Below are positions 8,836-17,476 of a DNA stretch of 64,000 nt, one piece after another (within the stretch, counting starts at the first letter, position 1; the number at the start of each line of letters is the position of its first letter). Under the pieces are notes generated by a model. That model was not told the DNA's origin, did no database searches, and saw only the letters and a program-made list of their open reading frames with translations. This DNA is from an uncultured Bacillota bacterium (GTDB lineage Bacteria; Bacillota_I; Bacilli_A; RFN20; CAG-826). The DNA is taken from positions 19,148-83,147 of the forward strand of contig CASFVT010000004.1 in assembly GCA_949298195.1 (NCBI GenBank), in the 5' to 3' direction. The translations under genes and the position numbers were made by a program.

Positions 8836-10295
8836 TCCTCGTCCAATAGGGGATTCCCGCTGGCGGCCGCGATTTCCTTTTCCATCTCGAGGCTCGGGTT
8901 GTCGAAACGGGAGAAGGACTTGCTGAAGATGAGAGTAACGTCCCCCGTCGGGCCGTTACGGTTCTTGGCAATCTCCAAATTGGCAATCGACATCGAGGCC
9001 CTGTCCTTCCCGGCCTTCCGGTTGGCCTCGAGCTGCTGGTTGAGGTTGTCCATGTAACTGCCCGGGGTCGGGTCCTTCTTCTTCCGTCCGTAGTCACTCC
9101 GGGAAAGGATGAGGACGAGGTCAGCATCCTGCTCGATGTTGCCAGAGTCCTTGAGGTTGGCCAACGAGGGGCGGCCGTCGCTGTTGTCATCGGCCTTTCT
9201 ATTGATCTGGGCAAGGCAGATGACCGGGAGCTTGAGGGTGCGGGCCAACTCCTTGAGGTCCTTGGTGATTTTCCCGATCTCGACGTTCTTGCTCTCGTAT
9301 TTCTCGGCAGTCGAAAGGATGTTGAGGTAATCGATGACGATGAGGCCCAGATCCTCGTGGGCAGCCTTGAGTTTCTTGGCCTTGGCGACGAGGTCCCCGA
9401 TGAGGGCATTGGGGGTGTCGTCGAAATAGATGTTCGTCTTCTTGATGAGTTCGATCCCGGCAGCAACTTTTTCCCGATCCTTGGCATCGAGGTTCCCGGT
9501 TTGGATGCGGTCGCTTTCGACGTTGCTCACCGCGGAGAGGAGACGCTTCATGATCGAGGAGTTGTCCATTTCGCAAGAGAAGAAGGCGACCGAGCCCCCC
9601 TGGCGATAGGTCGCGGCATTGTAGGCGAAATTGATGGCCAAGGCCGTCTTTCCGACCGATGGCCTGGCAGCCAGTATGACCAAGGAGCCCTTTTGCCAGC
9701 CGTGGGTGATCTTGTTCAGACGGGTATAGCCGGTGTCGATGCCGGTTAGGTAACGGTTGGCGTAGCGGGATTCCTGGTCGATCTGGTTCCTTACGATTTC
9801 GGCGACGGTGGCCGCGTCGATGAATTCGCCGACCTGCCGCTTGGCGGCTATCTCGACCAAGGCATCCGAGGAACGGCTGAGGAAGGCTCCCACATCCTCG
9901 TAACTACCCTCGGCGAAATCGTTTTCGATCTCGTCCATTTTCATGAGAAACTGCCTGAGCAGATGCTGGTCGCGGATGATCTTGACGTAATGGTCGACGT
10001 TGTCGGGATTGATCCGGCTTTCGATGAGAACGTCGATATAATCGGTGCCTCCGGCCTCGTCATAGGTTTTCGCGTTGATGAGGCGGTCGATGACGAGCTG
10101 CACGTCGATTGGCTTGCCTTGTTCGGAAAGATCGACCATTGCCTGAAAGACGAGGCGGTTGCGCGGTTCGAGGTTCGAGAAGGAATCGACGGTCAAAGAA
10201 CCGAGGCCGTAGCTCGCGGCCTCGTGGCTCATGAGCATCGCCCCGAGGACGGATTGCTCGGCCTCGACGTTTCCCACCCGGTCGTAAAACTTCAT
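8832..10295 (-). CDS. dnaB: Replicative DNA helicase
   Basis: The 487-residue hexameric helicase unwinds DNA at the replication fork. The N-terminal primase-interaction domain carries [12 protein letters not shown] at 10-21. The RecA-like motor has Walker A ARPSVGKT at 210-217, a Walker B ending VIDY and the [12 protein letters not shown] motif near the C-terminus. No intein or insertion is seen. It starts with an ATGA overlap on the rplI stop, so the four genes rplI-dnaB-walJ-rlmH form a tightly coupled block. Confidence 0.97.
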   Translation of the reverse strand: MKFYDRVGNVEAEQSVLGAMLMSHEAASYGLGSLTVDSFSNLEPRNRLVFQAMVDLSEQGKPIDVQLVIDRLINAKTYDEAGGTDYIDVLIESRINPDNVDHYVKIIRDQHLLRQFLMKMDEIENDFAEGSYEDVGAFLSRSSDALVEIAAKRQVGEFIDAATVAEIVRNQIDQESRYANRYLTGIDTGYTRLNKITHGWQKGSLVILAARPSVGKTALAINFAYNAATYRQGGSVAFFSCEMDNSSIMKRLLSAVSNVESDRIQTGNLDAKDREKVAAGIELIKKTNIYFDDTPNALIGDLVAKAKKLKAAHEDLGLIVIDYLNILSTAEKYESKNVEIGKITKDLKELARTLKLPVICLAQINRKADDNSDGRPSLANLKDSGNIEQDADLVLILSRSDYGRKKKDPTPGSYMDNLNQQLEANRKAGKDRASMSIANLEIAKNRNGPTGDVTLIFSKSFSRFDNPSLEMEKEIAAASGNPLLDEE

Positions 10296-10756
10296 TTCCG
10301 TTCCTCGGAGATGTGGACGTTGACGGTTCCGATGACCTGCCCGTAAGGACCTTTGTAGAGTTCGATCCGGAGGCGGGTATAGCCAATCGCATTGGCCGGG
10401 TACTTGTCGATGAATTTGCGCTTGTCGACTTCAATGCCCCATTGCTCCTTGAGCCCGGCAACGATTTCCTTCGGGGAGATGGAGCCGAACATCCGCCCGT
10501 CGTTTCCGACCTTTCCGGTAAATTCGACGTTGATGTTCTCGAGGCGCCTACTCAGCACCTCGGCCTCCTCCTTGAGGAGTTTCTGGCGTTCCAGTTCCTT
10601 TTCGTTATCGAGGGCCAATTGGGCTTGCGAGCCCTTGGTCGAGATGACGGCCAATCCCCTCTTCACGAGGAAATTGTTGCCATATCCGTCTGACACAGTG
10701 ACCGTTTCGCCTTTCTTACCGACTTTCTTGACGTCCTGTAACAATATGACTTCCAT
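10292..10756 (-). CDS. rplI: 50S ribosomal protein bL9
   Basis: bL9 binds 23S rRNA near the L1 stalk and helps keep the reading frame. The 154 residues contain the N-terminal signature [19 protein letters not shown], a long connecting helix (about 40-75) and the C-terminal domain ending [10 protein letters not shown]. It lies 1 bp after the gdpP stop and overlaps dnaB by 4 nt, the usual Bacillota order. Expression presumably comes from the gdpP promoter, since no separate one is visible. Confidence 0.96.
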   Translation of the reverse strand: MEVILLQDVKKVGKKGETVTVSDGYGNNFLVKRGLAVISTKGSQAQLALDNEKELERQKLLKEEAEVLSRRLENINVEFTGKVGNDGRMFGSISPKEIVAGLKEQWGIEVDKRKFIDKYPANAIGYTRLRIELYKGPYGQVIGTVNVHISEERK

Positions 10757-10757
10757 C

Positions 10758-12788
10758 TCAGTTGTCTCCTTCCCTGTTGATGCTGTTCCGCGCTTGATCG
10801 AGGTAATCGTCGAGGGTTACGGTCAAGGTGTTGACCACCCTTTCGACGGTCGAATTGGCGAAAGCGGCCGCGGCCATCGTGAAGTGGCCGCCTCCACCCA
10901 TTTTCTCGCAGAGCAACTGAACGTTGACCGTCCCGTCGCTTCTGGCGGACAGGCGGGTTGTCTTCTCATCGGTCTTCCCGATGACGAAGCAGGCATTGAT
11001 GCCCTTGATCTGCATGAGCTGATTGGCAACCTTCGAAAGAGTCGAGCGTTCGATGATATCCCGGTCTTCCGAAGTGCAGTAGACGACGCCGTATTGTGGG
11101 GTCTGCATCGTCGAGACGATCTTGGTGATGAGTGAGTATTCCTCGAATTCGTCCTTGAGGTAATCGTCGGCCAAGGCATTGTCCCCGCCGTTTTCCTTGA
11201 GGATTTCGCAGGCCTCGAAGGTCCTTTTCCCGGTGGCCTTGGCCTTGAAGAAGTTGCTATCGAGGAAGATTCCCGAGAGCATGATGGTCGCATAGGCCGG
11301 CTTGATGGTAATCGGGGGGTTGGCCGTCGCGTAACGCGTCATCTCGGCTATGAGTTCCGAGGCCGAAGCAGCCGAAGGCTCGACGTAGGAGAGGACCGGG
11401 GATTCGATGAAGTGGTCGCCGCGCCGGTGATGGTCGATGACAATGATCTTCCGGGCCTTTTCCAAAAGCTTGGGAGCCATAACCATCGCCGGAACCGAGA
11501 CGTCGACTACGATGAGGAGGGTGCCGCTTCGAATCGAATTGAGGGCATCGTCGGGGAGACAGGTCATCTTCTCGGCCTCTTCCCTGGAGAAGGCGCTCTG
11601 GAAAGCGAGGCGCGTCTTCTTCTCGACGAGGCGTTGGTTGTAGACGATTTTGCAGCTCTTCTCGAGGTACTCGCAGACGGCCATGATACCGAGGCAAGAG
11701 CCGAGGGCATCCATGTCCATGTCGGCATGACCCATCACGTAGACGTTGGAAGCGCTCCGGATGAGGGAAAGGACCGAATCGGCAAAGGATCTGACCTTAA
11801 CCTTCGAGGGACTTTCTACCGCAGCCGTCTTCCCCCCGAAGAAACGGAGGTCGTGGCCGTATTGGCTGACGACCACTTGGTCGCCGCCGCGGGATAGGGC
11901 GACATCCACCGCATCGGCGGCCATCTCGTTGAGTTTGGCGATGTCGGGGAAGTCGTGGGCAAAGCCAATCGAGAGGGTAATCGGCTTGCTCTCCTTTTGA
12001 CCCGCTTCACGGACATCGTTGAGAAGGGAGAACTTGTCGGCTTCCATCTTGGCAAGGCTCGCGTAATTGCAGACAGCGAAGTAAGTATCGGCCTTGACCC
12101 GGCGGAGGAGGACGCCGTTGTCCCGGCAATAATCGGTGATGAGGGAACGCACCTTATTGACGAAGTCAGCCGATTCGTCGGTGTCAGAGGCCGAATCGGA
12201 ATAGTTGTCAAGCATGATGACCCCGAGGACAGTGGCCTGCTCCTTTGAGTAGTTGAGGATGTTTTCGTAATCGGTCACGTCGCGGAAGATGAAAAGCCGG
12301 GCTTCAGAAATGTACTTAACGTCATAGACCGAATCCTTGATTTCGACCTTCATGACCTTGTTCACCGGAGCATTCACGAGGTCACGCAGCGATGGTTGCC
12401 AACTGAATACCGATGTGTCCACGAGATCCATCTGACGGTCGGAAAAGAGCGAATTCGTCCACATGATGATGTCGTTTGAATCCACGACGACGAGTCCGAT
12501 AGAACCGAAGTCGAAGGCCCGTTGGACGTCGCCACCGACCAGGGCGGCGCTATCGAGGTCGTTCTTGGAACGCAGCCTGTTGATCTTCATGAACGAAAAC
12601 CAGAAAAAGGCGCTATCGACGACGAGGGCGAGGACTAAAACGAAATAAAAATAGACCTCGATGTTGGGTACGCTTCTCATCGAGAAGAAATCGAAATACC
12701 AGAAGACGCCGAGAACGGCGAAGATCACTACCTCAGCGCCCAACAAGACGAAGGATAGAATCCGTATGTTCTTCAACAGCCTGCTCAT
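10758..12788 (-). CDS. gdpP: Cyclic-di-AMP phosphodiesterase, GdpP type
   Basis: This 676-residue membrane protein should degrade cyclic di-AMP, a second messenger for cell-wall and potassium homeostasis. Two N-terminal membrane segments (about 10-32 and 43-65) are followed by a degenerate PAS-like region, a degenerate GGDEF domain (about 185-315) and the DHH/DHHA1 catalytic part. Metal-site motifs are GHADMDMD near 353-360, VVDVS near 427-431, DHH at 452-454 and GGGGHF near 635. No Shine-Dalgarno precedes the ATG. The TATAAT box ends only 8 nt before it, so translation is probably leaderless. It heads the rplI-dnaB-walJ-rlmH operon. Confidence 0.93.
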   Translation of the reverse strand: MSRLLKNIRILSFVLLGAEVVIFAVLGVFWYFDFFSMRSVPNIEVYFYFVLVLALVVDSAFFWFSFMKINRLRSKNDLDSAALVGGDVQRAFDFGSIGLVVVDSNDIIMWTNSLFSDRQMDLVDTSVFSWQPSLRDLVNAPVNKVMKVEIKDSVYDVKYISEARLFIFRDVTDYENILNYSKEQATVLGVIMLDNYSDSASDTDESADFVNKVRSLITDYCRDNGVLLRRVKADTYFAVCNYASLAKMEADKFSLLNDVREAGQKESKPITLSIGFAHDFPDIAKLNEMAADAVDVALSRGGDQVVVSQYGHDLRFFGGKTAAVESPSKVKVRSFADSVLSLIRSASNVYVMGHADMDMDALGSCLGIMAVCEYLEKSCKIVYNQRLVEKKTRLAFQSAFSREEAEKMTCLPDDALNSIRSGTLLIVVDVSVPAMVMAPKLLEKARKIIVIDHHRRGDHFIESPVLSYVEPSAASASELIAEMTRYATANPPITIKPAYATIMLSGIFLDSNFFKAKATGKRTFEACEILKENGGDNALADDYLKDEFEEYSLITKIVSTMQTPQYGVVYCTSEDRDIIERSTLSKVANQLMQIKGINACFVIGKTDEKTTRLSARSDGTVNVQLLCEKMGGGGHFTMAAAAFANSTVERVVNTLTVTLDDYLDQARNSINREGDN

Positions 12789-12796
12789 GCCGAGAC

Positions 12797-12825
12797 ATTA
12801 TACCTTCGTAGTTGCTCCCTACCAA
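12797..12825 (-). promoter_or_regulatory. gdpP promoter giving a leaderless transcript
   Basis: -35 TTGGTA (12825-12820), 17-bp spacer, -10 TATAAT (12802-12797). Eight bases (GTCTCGGC) separate the -10 from the ATG at 12788, so the expected start of transcription is 0-3 nt before the start codon. Confidence 0.8.
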
Positions 12826-12833
12826 GGTAGGGA
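12816..12833. promoter_or_regulatory. Operator-like inverted repeat over the gdpP -35
   Basis: TCCCTACC-AA-GGTAGGGA is a perfect 8-bp inverted repeat with a 2-bp centre. The -35 hexamer of the gdpP promoter lies inside it, the classic position for repressor binding. The cognate regulator is unknown. Confidence 0.55.
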
Positions 12834-12835
12834 AT

Positions 12836-12942
12836 CCGCAAGAAAGGGCCAAGCTTTTCCCCTCACTTGGCCCTTTCCCGAAAGGAGGTAACGGAGCGCC
12901 CGATACGACATGCCCGAGAGAAGAGGTGGCGCTCCTTGTCCG
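12836..12942 (-). ncRNA. Candidate small RNA with C-rich single-stranded segment
   Basis: On the minus strand a strong promoter (12976-12948) is followed by a hairpin GGAGCGCC / GGCGCTCC (12935-12928 with 12900-12893). Next comes an unpaired GTTACCTCCTTTC (12892-12880) and then a second hairpin GGGCCAAG / CTTGGCCC with tail TTTCTTG (ending near 12838). The predicted RNA is about 105 nt. ACCTCCTTT is complementary to a consensus Shine-Dalgarno sequence, so the RNA could act by covering ribosome sites. The weak T tail leaves open that some transcripts read on into gdpP as an attenuated leader. On the plus strand the same bases offer an AAAGGAGGT and a 14-codon frame, at poor spacing. Confidence 0.5.
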
Positions 12943-12947
12943 CCTTT

Positions 12948-12976
12948 ATTGTAAGCGCTTCCATTCGTTTTGTTAA
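12948..12976 (-). promoter_or_regulatory. Promoter of the candidate small RNA
   Basis: TTAACA (12976-12971), exactly 17 bp, TACAAT (12953-12948): five of six matches in both hexamers. The spacer and the -10 overlap a cre-like site. Confidence 0.65.
12950..12963. promoter_or_regulatory. cre-like operator in the small-RNA promoter
   Basis: TGTAAGCGCTTCCA matches the Bacillota cre consensus TGWAANCGNTNWCA at all but one position. Its position across spacer and -10 would give repression by CcpA or another LacI-family protein. Confidence 0.65.
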
Positions 12977-13224
12977 GTACCTTTCGAAAACTGGTCGGGA
13001 GCCGTCCTGGTCAGGTGTTGGAACAGAAGATGGTTCATCGAGTTTTCCTCAAAAAGGCCTTATTTTTGCGGCGTTTTCAACTTCAGGTTATTCGATTTAG
13101 TTCCCACCCGAACGCAATCAAAGTATCCACATACCCCGTCGACCTCCATTAAGTTCGGTCGTTCAGGCGTCAAAGGAAGATGGTTCATGATCTTTGCCAA
13201 GACAATCGGAATCGCTGCGTTTGT
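12977..13224. other. Intergenic region without a recognisable gene
   Basis: No supported coding frame. A 13-bp direct repeat GAAGATGGTTCAT occurs near 13026 and again near 13178, about 150 bp apart. No other structure was seen. Confidence 0.4.
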
Positions 13225-13253
13225 TTGAATGGCCCGAGGCCATTAACTAAAAT
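13225..13253 (+). promoter_or_regulatory. Promoter of the lipid operon, leaderless on GT32 gene
   Basis: TTGAAT (13225-13230), 17 bp, TAAAAT (13248-13253), then seven bases to the GTG at 13261. Transcription should start at or one base before the start codon. This is the only promoter seen for the nine-gene operon. Confidence 0.6.
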
Positions 13254-13260
13254 ATCTGCC

Positions 13261-14067
13261 GTGATTGAAAGACGAATCCACTATGTGTGGTTAGGAGGGA
13301 CGCCTCTCCCCGAACGGTTCGCTTCCTTCATCGAAGGTTGGAAAAGACTCCATCCGGACTACGAATTCATCGAGTGGAACGAGCAGACATTCGATATCGC
13401 TAGCAACGAATGGGTAAAGAAGGCCATAGAGTCGAGGAATTACGCGCTGGCTGCCGATGTCATCCGGAGTTGGGCGCTACTCAACTACGGTGGCATCTAC
13501 CTCGATACCGATGTCGAGGTGTTGAAACCATTCGATGAATTGGTCGAAAAATACGATTTCTTCATCGGCTACGAAACAGGCTACTGGTGCGGCTGCGCCG
13601 TTCTCGGGGCAAGAAAGGGCCATCCCCTCATCGCCGAGGCCTACAGCCGTTACGAACAGCCCTGCCCCCCAATCAATACGAAGAGCAACATGCTCTGCGT
13701 CCTCAATTTCTCGGCTTCCCTGAAGCGGCTCTATAAGATCAAACTCGATGGGAAGAAACGGGAACTGCCCGATAACGGCATCATCCTCACAAGGGATTAC
13801 TTCTTCCCGAAGCACTACATCACTCGGGAAACCAAATTGACCGAGAGGAGCATGTGCATCCACCATTACGGTTCAGTCTGGCATTCCAAGGGCCAAGCCC
13901 TCGGGGTCAAAATCGCTTCCTTCATGGTTCATCTCATGGGTGATCGGCTCTTCGGCTTCTGTTTCGAGACGATCGCCCGGGCAAACATGATGGGGCAGTT
14001 GAAAAAAGAGTACAAACGGCGGGTAACGACCAATGGGAACAATGGAAATCAAACAAACGACAATTGA
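13261..14067 (+). CDS. Glycosyltransferase family 32 (DXD sugar-binding) protein
   Basis: A 268-residue cytoplasmic glycosyltransferase of the capsular/mannosyl GT32 type. The N-terminus IERRIHYVWLGG matches the family opening (IPKKIHYCWFGG-like), and the nucleotide-sugar/metal motif is DTD at 82-84 in NYGGIYLDTDVEVL. A hydrophobic, basic C-terminus may touch the membrane. GTG at 13261 is preferred over an ATG at 13180 because it starts directly at the conserved block and sits 7 nt after a -10 box. It has no Shine-Dalgarno. The end overlaps the fakA-like gene, so it is the first gene of the lipid operon. The acceptor could be a lipid head group or a surface glycan. Confidence 0.8.
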   Translation: MIERRIHYVWLGGTPLPERFASFIEGWKRLHPDYEFIEWNEQTFDIASNEWVKKAIESRNYALAADVIRSWALLNYGGIYLDTDVEVLKPFDELVEKYDFFIGYETGYWCGCAVLGARKGHPLIAEAYSRYEQPCPPINTKSNMLCVLNFSASLKRLYKIKLDGKKRELPDNGIILTRDYFFPKHYITRETKLTERSMCIHHYGSVWHSKGQALGVKIASFMVHLMGDRLFGFCFETIARANMMGQLKKEYKRRVTTNGNNGNQTNDN

Positions 14068-15568
14068 CGGAGAGAGGCTTTACCGGATGCTCCGGTCGGC
14101 CTTTGCGAGCCTTTCCTACAACGAGACCTACCTTAACGACATCAATGCCTTCCCGGTGAGCGACAAGGATACCGGGACGAACATGAAGCGGACGTTCCGG
14201 AAGGGGTTATTGGCCATTGAGGAGAACAAGACCGCCGGAGAGACCATTTCCTCGTTCGCAACCCACATGTCGATGGAAAGCCGCGGGAATAGCGGCTTCA
14301 TCCTCTCCCAGTTCTTCCTTGGCCTCAAGGACTGCCTCAAGGACAAAGACCTCATCACCCTCGAGGATTTCATGAAGGCACTCGTCCACGCTTACCAAGT
14401 GGCCTACGCGGCCGTCATCAACCCAATGGAAGGGACGATGCTGACCGTCATGCGCGAAGGAACGAGGCTTGCAATCGAGAAATTCTCGGCTCTCGAAAAC
14501 GGAGGGATCGGCGACTTCCTCAGCCTCCTCAGCGAGAACGTATTCCTCTCCGTCCTCGAAACCCATTCCCAAATGAAACTCCTGGAAGCCAACAACGTGG
14601 TCGACAGCGGGGCCCTCGGCTTCTACCTCGTCGTCGACGGGATGAAGAAGTCATATGAAGGAAATTCCCTTTATTTCGATTGCCGGGAAAGCGGCCTCCT
14701 CCCACGAAGGATGGCGGATGTGGACAACCCACTGACCTTCTTCCGCTACTGCACGGAGTTCACCATCCGCCTGAAGGAAAGAAAGGGCAAAAAATACTAT
14801 TCCGACATCCTCTCCAAGCATGGGGATTCGGTCGTCGTGGCCATCAACGGCGATTTCCTCAAGGTCCACGTCCATACCAATGGGCCCCAGGATGTGATCA
14901 AGGAATTCAGTAAATATGGCGAAACCGTCCTCACGAAGGTCGAGGACCTCTTTGAGACCCCGGAATTCGCCCGCCTCAAGAACAGGAAGCATCTCGATTA
15001 CGCAGTCGTGGCCTTCACCTACGGGGCCGGGACGGCCGCCATCCTCGAGCAGCTCGGGGCCGATGCTGCCTTCCCGATTCCGGAGGGCCATGTCCCGACC
15101 GAGGCGGAGCTCAAAAACCTCCTCGGCCCCTATCTCGAGGGCAACCTCGTTGTCTATAGCGCCGACCGGAAGATCGAGGACATCCTTAAATCGTTACGCT
15201 GGTGGGGTCATTATGACAACCTTCTCGTCGTCGAGTGCCGCGGGCTTACCAACGCCTTCTTCAAGCTTGCTTCCTCGATGTTCGATTGTTCCTTCAAGGA
15301 CTTCGACAAGCAGCTCGATGTCCTCAGGCGGATCAAAACCGTTGAATTCGCCTTCGATGGTCAAGACGGACTTGTCGAGAAACTCAGGCGTTCCCTCTCT
15401 CCCGAGCGCCTCAAGGGCTTCGCGACAATGGTCGTATTCGGTGGCCGGGCCATCAAGCAAAAAACCATCGACGAGATCTCCTTCTTCTTCGCCGAGCGCG
15501 ACGACGTCGAGTTCTCTTATTTCGCCGGTCTCCAGGAACATCCCCTCCTCCTCATCGGGGCAATGTGA
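14042..15568 (+). CDS. fakA: Fatty-acid kinase FakA-like (DAK2/DhaL domain) protein
   Basis: FakA phosphorylates fatty acids that are held by a FakB (DegV) carrier, producing acyl-phosphate for phospholipid synthesis. The 508-residue length fits. The N-terminal DhaL-type ATP domain carries NAFPVSDKDTGTNM (about 35-48) and SRGNSG (80-85), followed by the middle domain with HVHTNGP and a C-terminal DegV-like domain. ATG at 14042 aligns best with known FakA starts; ATG at 14033 is the alternative and neither has a strong ribosome site. It overlaps the GT32 gene by 26 nt. A FakB-like protein lies three genes downstream, which supports the assignment. Confidence 0.85.
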   Translation: MEIKQTTIDGERLYRMLRSAFASLSYNETYLNDINAFPVSDKDTGTNMKRTFRKGLLAIEENKTAGETISSFATHMSMESRGNSGFILSQFFLGLKDCLKDKDLITLEDFMKALVHAYQVAYAAVINPMEGTMLTVMREGTRLAIEKFSALENGGIGDFLSLLSENVFLSVLETHSQMKLLEANNVVDSGALGFYLVVDGMKKSYEGNSLYFDCRESGLLPRRMADVDNPLTFFRYCTEFTIRLKERKGKKYYSDILSKHGDSVVVAINGDFLKVHVHTNGPQDVIKEFSKYGETVLTKVEDLFETPEFARLKNRKHLDYAVVAFTYGAGTAAILEQLGADAAFPIPEGHVPTEAELKNLLGPYLEGNLVVYSADRKIEDILKSLRWWGHYDNLLVVECRGLTNAFFKLASSMFDCSFKDFDKQLDVLRRIKTVEFAFDGQDGLVEKLRRSLSPERLKGFATMVVFGGRAIKQKTIDEISFFFAERDDVEFSYFAGLQEHPLLLIGAM

Positions 15569-15574
15569 AGGCAA

Positions 15575-17476
15575 ATGGAAAATTACCGCGCCACCCTCAC
15601 CCGCGACTTGAAGGCCCTCAGGTCTTCTTCGCGAACCCTCCATGACATCTTCGAGATATCCTTCGCCCACGCGGGGATGAGGGCCTACGAGCGTCTCGTC
15701 GATCTCCGTCTGGAGACGGCCACCTACGGCGAACTCCGGGTGGAAATCGAATCCTTCGCTTCCTACCTCCGTTCTGCTTTCCCACCCATGGAAGGCGAAT
15801 GGATCGGCATCGACCTTCCCAACTCCCCTTCCTTCATCATTGCCTTTTGGGGAAGCCTCATGGCCGGCTATTCCCCGTATCTCATCAATTCCTACTACCC
15901 GCTTGAACTCCGGAGCCGCCTCCTGGCCCGCCTCGGAATCAAGAAGACGATCACCTTTTCAAACGATTACCGAGATCAACAACGGCCCGACATCACCGGC
16001 TTCCCCCGTGGGGGAAAAGTCGATCCAGCTTGGTGGGCCGACCGCTTTGCCATCTCCTCGACCCTCACCGGCCTCGAGGCCAAAATCGCCGTTTACGAAG
16101 GGAGGGCCGTGGCCGCGGAAATCGAAAACAGCGAGGAAATCGTCCGCGGGAATCCTTGGTTCATGCACGACTACCACGGGGCCATCAAAGTCGCGGCCAT
16201 CCTCCCTTTCTTCCACGTTTTCGGCCTCATCGTCTCCTACCTCTGGTTTTCTTTTTACGGGCGGACGATTGTCTTCTTCAAGGACCTCGCCCCCGAAACG
16301 GTCCGTTCAAGCATCATCCGTCACGAAATCACCCACGTGTTCGCCCCACCCCTCCTCTTCCATAAGCTCCAACGGGGGATAGAGGAGGGTGTCAAAAGAG
16401 CCGGGGAGAAAAAGAAACGGTCATTCGGGAAAGCGGTCAACTTCATTGCCAAAGTCGGGGATTTCGCCCCAAGGCTCTCCCTTCGCTTGTCCCGTTTCCT
16501 CCTCAGGGAAGTAAGGAGGGAAGCCTTCGGCGATTCCCCGTGCTTCATGATCTCCGGCGGGGCTTACATCGATCCCGTTGCCCTCAAGACGATCAACGCG
16601 ATCGGCTATCCCCTTTTCAACGGCTATGGCACCACCGAAATCTCGATTACCGGGGCCAATCTTGCAAGGAAGTTCTCCTCGCGAATCGACGGCTCGATCG
16701 GGGCACCCTTCCCAAGCGTCTCCTACACCCTCGAAAAAGACGGTACCCTCCTCGTCAGAGGCACTAGCCTCGCCTCGAAGATCCTCTATCTCGATGGGCG
16801 GGAAAAGGAAGTGACGGCCTTCAAGACAAACGACCTCGTCGAATCTCATAACGGTTCCTATTTCATAATCGGCCGCAAAAACGACCTCTTCATTTCCGAA
16901 AACGGGGAAAACGTCTCTCCTGACCTCATTGAAAGGCAACTCGCCTTGCCTTTGGCAACCCGCTTCTCGGTCCTTGAGCTACACGATAAGCTGACCCTGG
17001 TAATCGAGTACAGGAAGGGGCTATCTTCTTCCCTCATCGCTGACGAGCTGGAGAAGGCCAAGACGCTCCTAGGCAACATTCCCTACGGCCAGAATGTCCA
17101 TGACATCCTCCTCACCTACGACCCCATCTCCAATCCGAACGCGATCAAGGTCTCGAGGGAACAACTCCGCCGGGCCATCCGGGAGGGGAAGGTCAACCTC
17201 GTGGCACCTTCCTCCCTCCAAACGCGGAAAGCGAAGACCAATGAGGGCAGCACCACCCTCTCCCTCGTGGAGGGACTCTTTCTCGATAGCCTTGGGAGAG
17301 AAGCGGAAATCGGACCCGATAGCGACTACTTCCTCGATCTCGGCGGAGACTCGATGGGTTACATCTCCCTTCTACTGAGCATCGAGAGGACCTTCGATGT
17401 CCATCTCGACCTCGAAAGGGAAGGCTCCCCGCGGACCCCGGCCGACTTCTTGAAAATAATCGAGGGAAAGCAATGA
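15575..17476 (+). CDS. AMP-dependent acyl ligase fused to an acyl carrier domain
   Basis: A 633-residue protein with an acyl-CoA synthetase/adenylation fold followed by a carrier domain. In the ligase part, A5 is YGTTE, A8 is GRKNDLFISENGENVSP and a C-terminal Lys lies in NPNAIKVSRE. The ATP-binding A3 loop, normally SGTTGxPK-like, reads SSTLTGLEAK, so the phosphate loop is degenerate though the Lys remains. The carrier domain shows DLGGDSMGYISLL with the phosphopantetheine Ser near 593. The protein probably activates a fatty or hydroxy acid and loads it on its own carrier domain. It starts 6 nt after the FakA stop and overlaps the PlsC gene by 4 nt (ATGA). Confidence 0.8.
   Translation: MENYRATLTRDLKALRSSSRTLHDIFEISFAHAGMRAYERLVDLRLETATYGELRVEIESFASYLRSAFPPMEGEWIGIDLPNSPSFIIAFWGSLMAGYSPYLINSYYPLELRSRLLARLGIKKTITFSNDYRDQQRPDITGFPRGGKVDPAWWADRFAISSTLTGLEAKIAVYEGRAVAAEIENSEEIVRGNPWFMHDYHGAIKVAAILPFFHVFGLIVSYLWFSFYGRTIVFFKDLAPETVRSSIIRHEITHVFAPPLLFHKLQRGIEEGVKRAGEKKKRSFGKAVNFIAKVGDFAPRLSLRLSRFLLREVRREAFGDSPCFMISGGAYIDPVALKTINAIGYPLFNGYGTTEISITGANLARKFSSRIDGSIGAPFPSVSYTLEKDGTLLVRGTSLASKILYLDGREKEVTAFKTNDLVESHNGSYFIIGRKNDLFISENGENVSPDLIERQLALPLATRFSVLELHDKLTLVIEYRKGLSSSLIADELEKAKTLLGNIPYGQNVHDILLTYDPISNPNAIKVSREQLRRAIREGKVNLVAPSSLQTRKAKTNEGSTTLSLVEGLFLDSLGREAEIGPDSDYFLDLGGDSMGYISLLLSIERTFDVHLDLEREGSPRTPADFLKIIEGKQ

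Noticed and set aside
12867..13152. Short plus-strand frames in the gdpP-GT32 intergenic region
   Set aside because: They have no family features and cover the hairpins, promoter and cre-like site better explained as regulatory DNA.
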